DNA of 64,000 nucleotides, taken from the NCBI GenBank assembly GCA_028873595.1, contig JAPPOV010000037.1:62001-126000 (forward strand), written 5' to 3'. The notes beneath the pieces were generated by a model. The model did no database searches and was not told the origin of the DNA. It saw nothing but the letters and a program-made list of their open reading frames with translations. Shown here piece by piece: positions 44,568 to 54,915 of this stretch (within the stretch, counting starts at the first letter, position 1; every line of letters starts with the position of its first letter). The translations under genes were made by a program, and so were the position numbers. Origin of the DNA: Gemmatimonadota bacterium (GTDB taxonomy: Bacteria > Gemmatimonadota > Gemmatimonadetes > Longimicrobiales > Gaopeijiaceae).

Positions 44568-47288
44568 TTATCTGCGCTCCTGCCACCATTCGTCCTGGAG
44601 GATCGTCACCTCCTGCTCCATCTCCATGCCGTCGACGGAGAGCACGACCCGGTACGTTCCCGGTGCCGCGTCGCTGATCGCGAAGCGCGTTGTGTCACCC
44701 CGCTGACGACCGCGGAATCCTCCGCCCTGGCTCTGACGCTGTGCGCGAATGCGTTCCTGCTCCTCGGCACTCCGCTCGATCTTCTTGAGCATGTCCCACT
44801 GCACGACGTTGATGCCCGCCGTCGCCTCATGTTCGAGCTCGGAGATGGCGAGTTGCCCCTGGTACACGGTCAGGGTCACCTCGGCGGGGTCCTGCAGGTA
44901 GAAGAAAAGGGATGCTCCGGGCTCTTCACTCTCCCCTTCGAAGTTCGAGAAGGAATAGTTGGTCCGGTCGTGGGCGACCCAACGGATCTCCGGCTCGGGG
45001 GTGAAGAAGAAGGCGTCCTCCGCCATGACCGCAGAGGTGAGCTCGGCGAGCGGTGCGATATCGGCGATGTAGACGCCCCGGCCGTGCGTCGCGACGACCA
45101 GGTCGTTGTCCCGTTCCTGGATCTTCATATCATGCACAGGGCTCGTAGGCATGTCGAGCTTCATGCTGGTCCAGCTGGCGCCGCCGGTGTTCGACACCCA
45201 CACCTGGAACTCGGTGCCGAGGAAGAGCAGGTCCGGGTTCTGGTGGTGCTCACGGATCACGTTGATCGGTCCGTTCGGCAGGTTCGCCGAGATGTCGGAC
45301 CACGTTGCTCCGAAGTCCGTCGTCTTGTAGACGAACGGCCTGAAGTCGTCGCGGCGGTACCCGGTGTAGGAGACGTACGCCGTGCCAAGATCGTGGTGTG
45401 ACGCCTCCACTCGGCTGACCCAGTACTCCGGGTTGTTCGGGATGTTGTCATTCAAGAGCGTCCACGTGTCACCGCCATCCTGCGTCACCTGTACGTTGCC
45501 GTCGTCGGTTCCGACCCAGATGACGCCCGCCTTGAGTGGTGATTCGTCGATTGTGGTGATCGTACCGTACTGGATGTTGCCGTCACCCCCACGTCCGGTC
45601 GTCTGTGTTGCCGGATCGTCCTTCGTCAGGTCCGGACTGATGACGTCCCAGGACTCACCGCGGAACTCGGAGCGGAGGAGCATGTTGCCTGCGTGGAACA
45701 CGACATTGCAGTCGTGCGGTGAGATGAGGATCGGCGAGTTCCAGTTCCAACGCATGTCGGGGTCGTCGTGGCGGATTCCCTTGGTCTCTCCGGTCAGCAG
45801 ATCCGTGCGACGGATCGGACCAAATTGGGACTCGTTGTAGAGGTAGCGGTTCTCGCACCATTCGATCTCGTTGTACATGCCATCGCCGCCCCCGACGCGC
45901 TCCCACTGCTCGAAGTAGACGGGGCCGCCGGCAGGGTTCGTGTGGTACGCCATGTGTGAACCATTGTCCTGCAGCCCGCCCATGACACGGTAGGGCCGCG
46001 AGTTGTCGACGCCGACCGCGTAGAACTGGGCGAGCGACTGGAAGTCCGGGTGATACCAGTGTTCACCGCCGTCGTACGAGATCCCCATCCCGTGGTCGTA
46101 GCCCAGGATGATGTGGCGGGAATCGTCCGGGTTGATCCACAGAGCGTGGTCGTCGCCACCGAAGCCGTACGGACGACGCTCCCATGTCTCGCCTCCGTTG
46201 TATGTGCCCCATGATGCGGCGGACAGTACGTGGACGATATCGGAGTCGTTGGGGTCGATGATGATCTGGCCGTAGTAATACGCGGGTGCACCACCGATCG
46301 ACTGTCCATCCGGGCTCACCTTGTCCCACGTGAGGCCCGCGTCATCCGAACGGTAGACCTCGCCGCCGATCATGCCGCGCGACGACATGTGACTGAGGAG
46401 TTCCTGACGTCGCTCCTCGTCCGACATGCTTTCCTTGTTTGCGTTCTCGATCGTGACGTAGAGAACGTTCGGGTCGCGTTCGTACACATCGACCCCGATC
46501 CGGCCGAGCATTCCTTCCGGAAGACCCTGACCGATCTGGATCCAGTTCTCCCCGCCGTCGGTCGTCTTGAAGAGTCGGCTGCCGGGACCGCCGAGATCGA
46601 AGGTCCAGGGCAGGCGCACCTTGTCGTACGTCGCCGCGTACAGCGTGTTCGGCTCCGTCGGGTCCATGACCACGTCGACCACGCCGATGTCACGACCTTC
46701 GGAGCGATGGTTCAACACCCGTTCCCAGCTGCGCCCACCGTCCGTCGTCTTGTACAGACCTCGCTCTCCTCCTTCCGAATAGAGTGGGCCGAGAGAGGCG
46801 ACGTACACGATGTCCGGATTGGTCGGATGAACGACAATCCTGCCGATGTGCTGTGACATCGGCAGGCCGATGTTCGTCCATGTCTCGCCGGCGTCCATCG
46901 ACTTGTAGACACCGTTGCCCCAGTACGACGAGCGGGAGTTGTTCGCTTCGCCCGAGCCGAGGTAGAGGACGTTCGAGTTCGACGGGGCAACCGCGACGGC
47001 ACCGATCGAGAAGATGTCGGGCTGCTCGTCGAACAGGACGTCGAACGTGATCCCGCGGTTCGTCGTCTTCCAAAGGTGACCGGATGCGGTCGCGATGTAG
47101 AAGGTGTGTGGGTCGTCGCTCGGTACGGCGATGTCGACGAATCGACCGCTTTGGCGGGTCGGCCCCAGCTCACGGTATTCGAGATTGGCAAGGGTCGCTT
47201 CCGTGAGCGATTGAGCGCTGACGGGCTGGGCCGTAATGGCCAGGCTGGCGAGTGTCGCCGCGGCGAACGCGCAGTGGGGGAAGGACAT
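44568..47288 (-). CDS. VPS10/sortilin-type BNR-repeat exo-enzyme-like secreted protein
   Basis: 906 aa with a Sec signal (CAFAAATLASLAITAQPVSA). The body is a large ten-blade-type beta-propeller with many BNR/Asp-box repeats (SMDAGETWTNIG, TTDGGRSWERV, TTDGGENWIQIG, SDDAGLTWDKVS, TQDGGDTWTLLN, TTDFGATWSD), matching the sortilin/VPS10 glycosyl-hydrolase-like family abundant in Gemmatimonadota and Bacteroidota. A C-terminal region (about residues 780-906) contains an Arg/Gln/Gly-rich stretch and a final Ig-like beta domain. Substrate unknown; likely polysaccharide- or protein-binding. Start ATG 47288 gives the signal peptide and has GGAG 9 bases upstream. Confidence 0.9.
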   Translation of the reverse strand: MSFPHCAFAAATLASLAITAQPVSAQSLTEATLANLEYRELGPTRQSGRFVDIAVPSDDPHTFYIATASGHLWKTTNRGITFDVLFDEQPDIFSIGAVAVAPSNSNVLYLGSGEANNSRSSYWGNGVYKSMDAGETWTNIGLPMSQHIGRIVVHPTNPDIVYVASLGPLYSEGGERGLYKTTDGGRSWERVLNHRSEGRDIGVVDVVMDPTEPNTLYAATYDKVRLPWTFDLGGPGSRLFKTTDGGENWIQIGQGLPEGMLGRIGVDVYERDPNVLYVTIENANKESMSDEERRQELLSHMSSRGMIGGEVYRSDDAGLTWDKVSPDGQSIGGAPAYYYGQIIIDPNDSDIVHVLSAASWGTYNGGETWERRPYGFGGDDHALWINPDDSRHIILGYDHGMGISYDGGEHWYHPDFQSLAQFYAVGVDNSRPYRVMGGLQDNGSHMAYHTNPAGGPVYFEQWERVGGGDGMYNEIEWCENRYLYNESQFGPIRRTDLLTGETKGIRHDDPDMRWNWNSPILISPHDCNVVFHAGNMLLRSEFRGESWDVISPDLTKDDPATQTTGRGGDGNIQYGTITTIDESPLKAGVIWVGTDDGNVQVTQDGGDTWTLLNDNIPNNPEYWVSRVEASHHDLGTAYVSYTGYRRDDFRPFVYKTTDFGATWSDISANLPNGPINVIREHHQNPDLLFLGTEFQVWVSNTGGASWTSMKLDMPTSPVHDMKIQERDNDLVVATHGRGVYIADIAPLAELTSAVMAEDAFFFTPEPEIRWVAHDRTNYSFSNFEGESEEPGASLFFYLQDPAEVTLTVYQGQLAISELEHEATAGINVVQWDMLKKIERSAEEQERIRAQRQSQGGGFRGRQRGDTTRFAISDAAPGTYRVVLSVDGMEMEQEVTILQDEWWQERR

Positions 47289-47464
47289 GCGATGTAACTC
47301 CGTGTGGGACCTGAGTATTCGGTGGGTTCCCGGACTCGTGGGCGTCGAGTTCAAGACCCCTGGAAGCGTTGTAGCGCTGAGGAAGATGGAGGCTAGAGGA
47401 CAGGGCGTGGGCGGGCAATGCGCCCTGCTCCGGCGGTGAGACGCCCCGGGTCGACCAGCCGGCT

Positions 47465-47493
47465 TTGACACGGATCCCGTCGCTGCCGACACT
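47465..47493 (+). promoter_or_regulatory. Candidate leaderless promoter of the methyltransferase gene
   Basis: Perfect -35 TTGACA (47465-47470), 17-base spacer, GACACT (47488-47493, 3 of 6), then 6 bases to ATG 47500. No ribosome-binding sequence precedes the ATG. Confidence 0.45.
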
Positions 47494-47499
47494 GCGCTC

Positions 47500-48183
47500 A
47501 TGTCTCATTCCGTGCGCACACATCTCCAGTTGGAGATCGACGACTACGACGCGAAGATCCGTTGCTGGATTCCCGGATACGAGATCATGATCCGGACCGC
47601 GGCCGAGGCCGTCGCGGAGATCAGTCCGGACCTCGTCATCGATATCGGCTCGGGAACGGGAGCCCTGGCGGAAGCTATTCTCGAACGCGATTCAGTCGGG
47701 ACCGTGCAACTGCTCGACATCGACCCCGAGATGCTGGAGCGTGGAGCGAGTCGGGTCGCCCGATTTGGCGCCCGGGCCCGGCCGGCTCTCAAGTCTTATG
47801 ACGATGCGTTCGAATCATGCGATGCTTTTTCGGCCTCGCTCTCGCTACACCATATCCCCACACTCGGTGGGAAGACGGCTCTCTTCCGGCGCGCGTTCGA
47901 AGCGCTCCGTCCGGGCGGTGTCCTTGTAAACGGGGATATCAACATGCCCGCCGACCCCGACGAGGCTCGCCCGCTTTACTCGCTCTGGGCCGCGCACCAG
48001 ATGGAGAACGGCATCCCGGAGGAACAGGCCTGGGCGCATTTCGACGTCTGGGCGGGCGAGGACACGTACCTCCCGCTCGAGGACGAGCTCGCTGCGCTTC
48101 GAGCCGTTGGCTTCGACGCGGCCCGGGTGTGGAACGAAGGTCCAGTCGGCGTGGTGGTGGCCCGAAAGCCGTCTCCCCTCTAG
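47500..48183 (+). CDS. Class I SAM-dependent methyltransferase
   Basis: 227-aa cytoplasmic protein with the SAM-binding motif I VIDIGSGTGALAEAI near residue 46, acidic residue LLDIDPEM at the end of strand 2, motif II around SYDDAFESCDAFSASLSLHHI, and motif III LRPGGVLVNGD. The type is a generic Methyltransf_25-like enzyme, so the methyl acceptor cannot be inferred. It is divergent from the VPS10 gene (211 bases between starts) and convergent with the asparaginase gene. It lacks a ribosome-binding site and has a promoter 6 bases before the ATG. Confidence 0.85.
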   Translation: MSHSVRTHLQLEIDDYDAKIRCWIPGYEIMIRTAAEAVAEISPDLVIDIGSGTGALAEAILERDSVGTVQLLDIDPEMLERGASRVARFGARARPALKSYDDAFESCDAFSASLSLHHIPTLGGKTALFRRAFEALRPGGVLVNGDINMPADPDEARPLYSLWAAHQMENGIPEEQAWAHFDVWAGEDTYLPLEDELAALRAVGFDAARVWNEGPVGVVVARKPSPL

Positions 48184-48201
48184 TCTACTGACCCGACGTC
48201 C

Positions 48202-49449
48202 TCAACCCCTCGGAGATCCCTCGAGCAGACCCTCGAGCGGCTCTTCCCGTGCGCCGTTCTCGTCGCATACGCAGAACATCGACTCACCGGAGCCGTACAT
48301 GGCGACACCTGCGTATTCGCCTGCCTTGTTCAAGATGAAAAAGCGGACGTCGAAGTTCGGGAGTCCACGCTCATTCAGAAGTCGACTCTCCACTGTGTTC
48401 TGCTGAATCCTCTGCAGGGCGGCCATTCCGGCATCCTTCGGAGACATGCCTCGCCGCATGTTCTCGACGATGAGAAATGACGCACAACTGTACAGGTTCG
48501 CTTCTCCTCGTCCGGTGGACCCGGCTGCCCCGACGTCGTTGTCGACATACTGGCCAGCACCGAGGATCGGGGAGTCTCCGGCTCGACCGGGGATTTTCCA
48601 TGACAGGCCGCTTGTCGTGGTGACACCACAGATGTCCCCGTTGGCGTTGACGGCTTCGAGGCTCGTCGTGCCCCAGAACGAGTCCGGGTCGATGAGGCCG
48701 TCGTCGACCATGGAAAGGCCGGCTGCGAGGGCCGCGTCCTGGAATCGCTGAAGCCGAGCTTCGTGCTCGAGATCACGTAGCCAGTCGTTGCCCCTGCCAC
48801 GCCGACGTCGGATCGTATCGGGGTCGGTGTTCTCCCCGGAACGGCTCTGACCGCTGATCCGCTCTTCGGGATCGAGCCAGTGGCCTGGGTCGATTCGACG
48901 TTTCCACTCGATCCACAGCGCGCGGGATCGGTCGGTGTTCAGGTCGTCTTCGATCGTGAAGCCGAGTTGCCGCGCAAACTCACGTGCGCCTGCACCCACG
49001 ATGAGATGGTGGTCGGTGAGCTCGGCTACCGCTTTCGCAACGAGCGATGGAGTGCGTACCCCTTCGATCCCGGCGACGCCGCCGGCCCATCGATTCGGGC
49101 CGTGCATCAGGCACGAATCCAGCTGGACGACACCATCGGCGTTGGGAAGCCCCCCGAAACCGATTCCACGCTCGTCCGGATCGAGCTCGGGTATGTTCAC
49201 ACCGGAGACGATCGCGTCGAGTACGTCCTCACCCTCGGTGATCCCCCGATACGCACGTTCGATCGCACTCTCCGGGCCACCGTTCTTGTACCGAATGCTG
49301 CTCACGTCGGCGACACATAGAGGACGGGCCCTTCGAATGTGGACGGCTGGCGCACCTGCAGGAGAGGTTTCCACTGCGCCCAGAGCGGACGGGCTTGCCG
49401 CGGCGGCAACGCCTGCGGCCGTGGTGCGTACGAAGTCTCGTCGATCCAT
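48202..49449 (-). CDS. Tat-exported Ntn-hydrolase asparaginase / isoaspartyl peptidase
   Basis: 415 aa with leader MDRRDFVRTTAAGVAAAASP (twin arginine). The remainder is an N-terminal-nucleophile hydrolase of the L-asparaginase 2/glycosylasparaginase family: NGGPESAIERAYRGITEG-like start, LPNADGVVQLDSCLMHG, the autocleavage site FWGTTSLEAVNANGD (Gly-Thr as in isoaspartyl dipeptidase rather than Asp-Thr), GLSWKIPGRAGDSPILGAG and STGRGE. It should self-cleave and the new N-terminal Thr hydrolyses beta-aspartyl, Asn or GlcNAc-Asn links in the periplasm. Divergent from the carboxypeptidase-regulatory-like gene. Confidence 0.9.
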   Translation of the reverse strand: MDRRDFVRTTAAGVAAAASPSALGAVETSPAGAPAVHIRRARPLCVADVSSIRYKNGGPESAIERAYRGITEGEDVLDAIVSGVNIPELDPDERGIGFGGLPNADGVVQLDSCLMHGPNRWAGGVAGIEGVRTPSLVAKAVAELTDHHLIVGAGAREFARQLGFTIEDDLNTDRSRALWIEWKRRIDPGHWLDPEERISGQSRSGENTDPDTIRRRRGRGNDWLRDLEHEARLQRFQDAALAAGLSMVDDGLIDPDSFWGTTSLEAVNANGDICGVTTTSGLSWKIPGRAGDSPILGAGQYVDNDVGAAGSTGRGEANLYSCASFLIVENMRRGMSPKDAGMAALQRIQQNTVESRLLNERGLPNFDVRFFILNKAGEYAGVAMYGSGESMFCVCDENGAREEPLEGLLEGSPRG

Positions 49450-49518
49450 ATTCAGGTAGCCTTGGTCAGGTCCAGGGTGAGGAGCGACACGATAGCACGG
49501 TCACCATGCAGTCGCATC

Positions 49519-51198
49519 ATGAGCGAGCTCGGTGTGAGCGCTCTTACGGTCGCCCTGATCATTGGGTTGCCCTCGCCTACGTATGCACAGACGGTGCGGG
49601 GACGCGCACTGGACGCCCAGACCGAGGCTCCGCTCACCGGGGTTCTGATCTCGTTACTCGATGAGAGCGGCGAGCGTGTGCGCGCGGTACTTACGGACGA
49701 GGACGGCCGGTTCGATATGGCGGTGGCCCAGTTCGGACGGCACCGTCTCCGTGCCGAGCGCATTGGGTTGGCGACCACCACCTCTGATGCCTTCATGGTG
49801 TTCTCGACCGATCCAGTCGAGCAGCGGGTGCTCATGGGCGCGCGTGCCGTCGAGATCGCTGGGCTCGTCGTAGACTCCCGGGTGAAGCAATGTCGGCTGG
49901 ACGCGGAGCGAGCCGTGCAGATCCAGCGATGGTGGCAGGATGTGCGGACCGCACTCGACGTCAGTTCGGTCATCACGGGGCAGGGGCTGGCCCAATTCAG
50001 AGTCGAACGATTCGAGCGGGAGTGGGACGCGGACCTGAACCGGGTCGTGTCGAGCAACGCGCGGCAGGAGATGAGCGTCTCGTCTCGGCCCTTCGTCTCT
50101 GCCGATGCAGAGTATCTGTCGAGTGGGGGCTTCGTGCAGGGAGATCTCTTCGTCGGGCAGCGGGAGTATTACGCCCCGGACGCGGACGTGCTTCTGTCCG
50201 ATGTCTTTCTGAGTGATCACTGCTTCTCGATCACCGCTCATGACGAAGACCGCTTGGTGGGACTGTCATTCGAGCCCAATCGAATCGGAGACATCGCCGA
50301 CATCGAAGGCACGCTGTGGGTCGATACGACCACCGCCGAACTGAAGAGTCTCGATTTCAGGTATGCGAACATGACCTCTGTGCCCGAGAACGAATCGGGT
50401 GGGCACGTGTCGTTCGAGTACATGCAGACAGGCGCCTGGATCGTTCGTGACTGGTTCATCCGAATGCCGCGCCTGGGACTCAGGGACGGGGATGAGCTCG
50501 AGTTGCTTGGCTATGTGGATGTGGGTGGCCGGGTCAGTCTGCTCGAGGCAGTGGCGGTGGATCACGATCTCCTCGGCGAGGTCGGAGCGATCCGGGGAAC
50601 CGTGTACGACTCGATCCGCGGACGTGGCATGGTCGACGCGACCGTCGCGATCCTGGGAACACGGTTCCAGGCGCGTACGGACCCGAATGGCGAGTTCATC
50701 CTGACGAATGTTCCGGTGGGAGAGCATCAGGTCACGTTCTTCCACGATGATCCCGCTGCATGGGGTCTCGGGTCTCCGTTCGTCACGGTCGAGGTGAACG
50801 CGAACCGAAGCTCGAGCATTGACCTGGCGTTGCCGAGCTTCCGTCAGACGGCACGTGTCGTGTGTATGGGAAGCGGAGCTGCTGCGGAGACGGTACTCCT
50901 CGGGCACCTGGTCGATGAGTCCGGGACCGGACTGGGCAACGTAAAGGTCGTGCTCGAGTGGCGAGAGACTCGGCGTGAGGGCCACGAGTTCGACGAGGCG
51001 CACGAGGTTCGAACCGGGGTGGACGGGCGATTCGTGGCGTGCACGATTCCGGCGGACACACCGATCACAGTGAGTCTGCTTTTCGAAGACGTCCCCGTTC
51101 AGGGGGTCATCATGACGCGCCCCGTGTTCGGTTTCGAGGTCACGGCACCGCCTGCAGACATCGTGTACCGTCGAATGATGATCCCGGGTGTTGGCTGA
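49519..51198 (+). CDS. Secreted protein with carboxypeptidase-regulatory-like repeats
   Basis: 559 aa with a signal peptide (SALTVALIIGLPSPTYAQ). At least three transthyretin-like/CarboxypepD_reg modules are visible: VRGRALDAQTEAPLTGVLISLLDE (about residue 22), IRGTVYDSIRGRGMVDATVAIL (about 360) and LLGHLVDESGTGLGNVKVVLEW (about 460), each followed by a DGRF/NGEF turn. Between the first and second lies a long domain of about 270 residues with no recognised family. Such proteins are often outer-membrane or surface exposed. No TonB-barrel C-terminus follows. Start ATG 49519 gives the signal peptide. Confidence 0.78.
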   Translation: MSELGVSALTVALIIGLPSPTYAQTVRGRALDAQTEAPLTGVLISLLDESGERVRAVLTDEDGRFDMAVAQFGRHRLRAERIGLATTTSDAFMVFSTDPVEQRVLMGARAVEIAGLVVDSRVKQCRLDAERAVQIQRWWQDVRTALDVSSVITGQGLAQFRVERFEREWDADLNRVVSSNARQEMSVSSRPFVSADAEYLSSGGFVQGDLFVGQREYYAPDADVLLSDVFLSDHCFSITAHDEDRLVGLSFEPNRIGDIADIEGTLWVDTTTAELKSLDFRYANMTSVPENESGGHVSFEYMQTGAWIVRDWFIRMPRLGLRDGDELELLGYVDVGGRVSLLEAVAVDHDLLGEVGAIRGTVYDSIRGRGMVDATVAILGTRFQARTDPNGEFILTNVPVGEHQVTFFHDDPAAWGLGSPFVTVEVNANRSSSIDLALPSFRQTARVVCMGSGAAAETVLLGHLVDESGTGLGNVKVVLEWRETRREGHEFDEAHEVRTGVDGRFVACTIPADTPITVSLLFEDVPVQGVIMTRPVFGFEVTAPPADIVYRRMMIPGVG

Positions 51199-51207
51199 CC
51201 GCGGCCG

Positions 51208-52494
51208 TTACGAAGTCACCGGCCTGCGCATCGGCTGACGTTTCATGTAGACGAGCGTACGCCACGTCCATTCGAGTGGCCCGAAGAGGAAATGGCGCAG
51301 CCATAGCGGTGACAACCAGAGCTGGAATGCCCACACGGCGAGCACGATCGCGGCTTGTCCCGTGCGCTCCACGGAACCGAAGAGGCCCAGGCCGTGACCG
51401 TAGAAGATGGTCGTGCAGATGACGGTCTGCATGATGTAGTTCGTGAACGCCATGCGTCCGGCCGCCGATAGTCTGGCCGTGAAATTCGGGGCGATTCGGA
51501 AACGGATCGCGAGCATCGCGGCTCCGATCCATCCGAGCGCGATCGGGATACTGCCCCAGTAGTTGAAGAGGCTTCCGGCGAAGAGGTAGTCGGGCGCGGC
51601 CCACCCGGTGGTGAGATTGCGGCGAACACCCAGCAGGACGAGTGGAACCCCGACGACGACGCCAGCGGCGATCATGCGTCGGTAGACGCGAGTGTCGGCG
51701 CGTCCACTCATGACACCGAGCTTGAAGAGTGCCATCCCGAGTAGCATCAGCCCGCTTACACGCCAAAGGGCCCATACGGCGAACGTACTCGTCTCCGCAT
51801 CCAGGGCCTGCACGTGGCGCAACTGCATCTGCTCGAACCAGCCACCACGGTAGTGATCGAGCTCGTGCTGGAGTGTCTGCGCATCGGCCAGTAGTTCGGC
51901 CCGATCCTCCTCCGGCCACGACGGCTCCGACAGACTGCCTGCCGCCAGGATGAGCGAGCCAATCGTCCACGACACGATCGCGAGGGTGATGAGCTGACGA
52001 GGACGTGCGTTCCGGAAGAGGTACAGGCCGGTTCCGCAGAGAGCGTACCAGACCAGCACGTCCCCGTACCAGAGAAGATGCGCGTGGAGTAGACCGAAGA
52101 CGAGCAGCCATCCCATGCGTCGAAGGTGCAGCCCGGTTGCCTTGTCACCCCGTGCGGCCCTGCGCTCGGACATGAGGATGATCCCGGCTCCGAAGAGCAT
52201 GGAGAACATTGCCATGAACTTCAGGTCGGCGAAAAGGTGGGTCGCGATCCACCAACCGAGGTTCAGCCCGGTCAGGTCGCCCCAGGCCGTTGGGTCCAGG
52301 TATGCCGTTGCGGGCATGGAGAACGACCCGATGTTCATCGTCAGGATGCCGAGTACGGCGAATCCCCGGAGCACGTCGAGCGACTCGACACGCTCCCGTT
52401 CGGTTACAGGCCCCTCGGGAGTGGTCTGTCGCACCCGTGGTGCCGTGGTGCCTTCGGTTCCGTGCGCGTCAGGTCCCGCGTTGGACGATGTCAT
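51208..52494 (-). CDS. DUF418 family integral membrane protein
   Basis: 428 aa with about 9-10 transmembrane segments. The start ERERVESLDVLRGFAVLGILTMNI and the later GRMAFTNYIMQTVICTTIFYG segment with conserved Arg/Asn are the hallmarks of DUF418 (acyltransferase-3-like topology). Function unproven. It is 7 bases downstream of the amidase gene on the minus strand, the last gene of a string that may start at the CoA ligase. Confidence 0.85.
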   Translation of the reverse strand: MTSSNAGPDAHGTEGTTAPRVRQTTPEGPVTERERVESLDVLRGFAVLGILTMNIGSFSMPATAYLDPTAWGDLTGLNLGWWIATHLFADLKFMAMFSMLFGAGIILMSERRAARGDKATGLHLRRMGWLLVFGLLHAHLLWYGDVLVWYALCGTGLYLFRNARPRQLITLAIVSWTIGSLILAAGSLSEPSWPEEDRAELLADAQTLQHELDHYRGGWFEQMQLRHVQALDAETSTFAVWALWRVSGLMLLGMALFKLGVMSGRADTRVYRRMIAAGVVVGVPLVLLGVRRNLTTGWAAPDYLFAGSLFNYWGSIPIALGWIGAAMLAIRFRIAPNFTARLSAAGRMAFTNYIMQTVICTTIFYGHGLGLFGSVERTGQAAIVLAVWAFQLWLSPLWLRHFLFGPLEWTWRTLVYMKRQPMRRPVTS

Positions 52495-52501
52495 GTCCGG
52501 G

Positions 52502-54070
52502 TCAATTCGTCAGAGGTGGCGTCGTCGGTGGAGGCTTGCGGTGCATCGTCGCCTGCTCGAACGCGTACGCGATCTGGATCAGCGTGGGTTCGGACCATGC
52601 GTCGCCGAGAACCTGAAGGCCGGCCGGCAACGTCCCATCTCGAACGAAACCCATCGGAACTGTGAGTGCCGGAAATCCGGTCGGCGGTGCGGGGTACTGG
52701 CTGTTGTCCCCGTGGGGCGTAGACATGTCACCCACGAGACGTGGTGGATTGCTCCAGCTGGGGTAGATGAGTGCCTGGACCTCGTATTCGGCCATCGCAG
52801 CGCGTAGCCCTTCCCGGAACCGCTCCTCTCGGGCTCTTCCCTGGATGCACTGCTCGTTCGTATCTGGCGTGCCTTCGAAGCTGAGGAATCGCTCGACGGT
52901 GGGGAGAACGGTTCGGTAGACCCGGCCGCTGTTCGCGATCTCCTGCAGGGTGCTCACGGGAGGGTTCGGTATGTCCGCGAGGTAGCTCTCGATGTCGTAG
53001 CGGAAACGGGAGCACCCGGTACCCCGTCGCAGCTCATCGAGCCCCTGGATATGGAAGTCCCGCACGACGGTCGCGCCGAGGCGTTCCAACACGGCGAACG
53101 TCTCCGCGAATCGCATGAGAATTTCCGGGTCTGCGGACTCCTTGTACGCGATCTGTCCGACGACCCCGATCCGAATGCCGCTGAGATGGGTGTCCAGATA
53201 CTCCATGTACGACTCGGCCCGCCGCTCGTCGGCTTCCGAGGTCACGGGATCTTCGGGGTCCGATCCCGCGATGACATCGAAGACACGCACGGCGTCCTCC
53301 ACGGTCCGGCCCATGGGTCCACCGATGTCCCGATGGGCGTACAGTGGCATGATGCCGTCGCGGCTCGTGAGTCCTTGAGTAGACCGGATGCCGACCAGTG
53401 CGTTATGACTCGACGGGCCACGGATCGAATTGCCGGTGTCGGTTCCGAGGCCGATGAGCCCCATGTTTGCCGTCACGGCCGCGGCGGTGCCGCCGCTCGA
53501 GCCGGCCGTCACGCGATTCAGCGCGTAAGGGTTGAAGGTCCAGCCCGGCAGCATCGACCCTACCGTCTCCAGCGCTGTAAACGCGAACTCGGCGAGGTTC
53601 GATTTGGCGAGCACGATCGCGCCGGCCTCTCGAATTCTTCGCACCTGGTACGCGTCGTTGGCGGCCATTGAGCCCGCCAGGGATGCCGACCCCCCGGTCG
53701 TGGGCATGTCGTGCGTGTCGTAGTTGTCTTTCACGATGAACGGGATGCCGTGCAGCGGCCCGGTCAGCTCACCGGTGCGCCGTAGTTCACGATCCAGCGA
53801 GTCCGCTCGGGCGAGGGCTCGTGGGTTCGTCATGATGATCGCGTTGATCGTGGGGCCGTTCCGATCGTAGGCGTCGATACGGGCCAGGTATGCCTGGACG
53901 AGCTGCCTGGACGTCAGCGTGCGGGCCAACATCGCCTCGTGAGCATCGGCGATCGTCAGCTCCATCAGTTCCACGCTGCCGACGCTCTGGCCGGCGGCCA
54001 TGGAGGGGAGCATGAGGAGCACGGCCAGGGTCGGGATGCGCCCGAGGCGCGGCATGTCGAAATGGTTCAT
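52502..54070 (-). CDS. Secreted amidase (amidase signature family)
   Basis: 522 aa with a signal sequence ([19 protein letters not shown]). Amidase-signature Ser-cisSer-Lys triad: [19 protein letters not shown] (Lys), [15 protein letters not shown] (cis-Ser) and [21 protein letters not shown] (nucleophile Ser). It hydrolyses C-N amide bonds of an unknown small substrate, apparently in the periplasm. ATG 54070 overlaps the uracil-DNA glycosylase stop by 4 bases, a surprising pairing of a repair enzyme and an exported hydrolase. Confidence 0.9.
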   Translation of the reverse strand: MNHFDMPRLGRIPTLAVLLMLPSMAAGQSVGSVELMELTIADAHEAMLARTLTSRQLVQAYLARIDAYDRNGPTINAIIMTNPRALARADSLDRELRRTGELTGPLHGIPFIVKDNYDTHDMPTTGGSASLAGSMAANDAYQVRRIREAGAIVLAKSNLAEFAFTALETVGSMLPGWTFNPYALNRVTAGSSGGTAAAVTANMGLIGLGTDTGNSIRGPSSHNALVGIRSTQGLTSRDGIMPLYAHRDIGGPMGRTVEDAVRVFDVIAGSDPEDPVTSEADERRAESYMEYLDTHLSGIRIGVVGQIAYKESADPEILMRFAETFAVLERLGATVVRDFHIQGLDELRRGTGCSRFRYDIESYLADIPNPPVSTLQEIANSGRVYRTVLPTVERFLSFEGTPDTNEQCIQGRAREERFREGLRAAMAEYEVQALIYPSWSNPPRLVGDMSTPHGDNSQYPAPPTGFPALTVPMGFVRDGTLPAGLQVLGDAWSEPTLIQIAYAFEQATMHRKPPPTTPPLTN

Positions 54071-54768
54071 GGCGCCAACGTATCTGTCTCTTTGCCGGCG
54101 AGCACCCGGGCCCGTGACCAGATCGCGTCGAACATCTCCTCGGTCAACCTGCCGGTGAAGGTGTTCTGCTGACTCGGATGGTACGAGCACAGCAGAATCG
54201 GGCCGTCGTCGATCGGGACCTCCACGCCGTGCCCGAAGCGGACCCGGGGGCGTGGTACCGAAAGGCCGCGGTCGGACAACACACGAAGGACCTGCACGTA
54301 TCCGAAGCTTCCGAGTACGACCATCACCCGCACGCTCGCCAGAAGGTCGAGCTCCTCGTGGAGCCACGGTGCGCACTGATCTCGCTCTTCTGGGGTCGGC
54401 TTGTTGGCAGGTGGGGCGCATCGGACGGCCGCCGTAACCAGGACGTCCTTCAGCTCGAGCCCGTCGTCGCGATCCGTGGATGTGGGCTGATTGGCTAAAC
54501 CTGCCTTGTGAAGGGCGCGGTAGAGCCAGTCTCCCGAGCGATCACCCGTGAACATCCGGCCCGTACGGTTCGCGCCGTGCGCAGCAGGTGCCAGCCCGAC
54601 GACCAGCACTCGAGCGTTGGGGTCGCCGAACGCAGGTACGGGGTGACCCCAGTAGGTGTCACCGCGGAAGGCCGCACGCTTTTCGACAGCGACCTGCTCG
54701 CGCCACGCGACAAGCCGCGGACATTGGTGGCACTCTGTGATCCGTGCCTGCAGCGCGTCGAAGCTCAC
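54067..54768 (-). CDS. Family 5 uracil-DNA glycosylase (UdgB-like)
   Basis: 233 aa. Fe-S cysteines are placed as C13-x2-C16 (CHQCPRL), then RCAPP and QCAPWL. The active-site block [31 protein letters not shown] is the family-5 (UdgB) form, which lacks the polar residue of families 1 and 4. The [15 protein letters not shown] motif is the C-terminal DNA-contact loop. It removes uracil and deaminated bases from DNA. Start is GTG at 54768, overlapping the stop of a short uncharacterised reading frame upstream. Confidence 0.92.
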   Translation of the reverse strand: MSFDALQARITECHQCPRLVAWREQVAVEKRAAFRGDTYWGHPVPAFGDPNARVLVVGLAPAAHGANRTGRMFTGDRSGDWLYRALHKAGLANQPTSTDRDDGLELKDVLVTAAVRCAPPANKPTPEERDQCAPWLHEELDLLASVRVMVVLGSFGYVQVLRVLSDRGLSVPRPRVRFGHGVEVPIDDGPILLCSYHPSQQNTFTGRLTEEMFDAIWSRARVLAGKETDTLAP

Positions 54769-54915
54769 ACGGGACCTTCCAGTACATGTGCCGCGCCGAT
54801 CGCATCCATCAGGATCATGGAAATCACGTCTCCAGTGGCGGGATCCGCTGCACTCCCGGTCGTGCTCCCGAGCTCGACACAGTCAGGACCGTGAAACCGA
54901 GGCGCCGGCCGCGCT

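Noticed and set aside
54765-54915. Short minus-strand frame between the CoA ligase and the uracil-DNA glycosylase, ending ...AAHVLEGPV
   Set aside because: Its stop overlaps the glycosylase GTG like a coupled gene, but there is no plausible start codon outside the ligase reading frame except ones giving under 25 residues, and no family is recognised. Kept as unproven.
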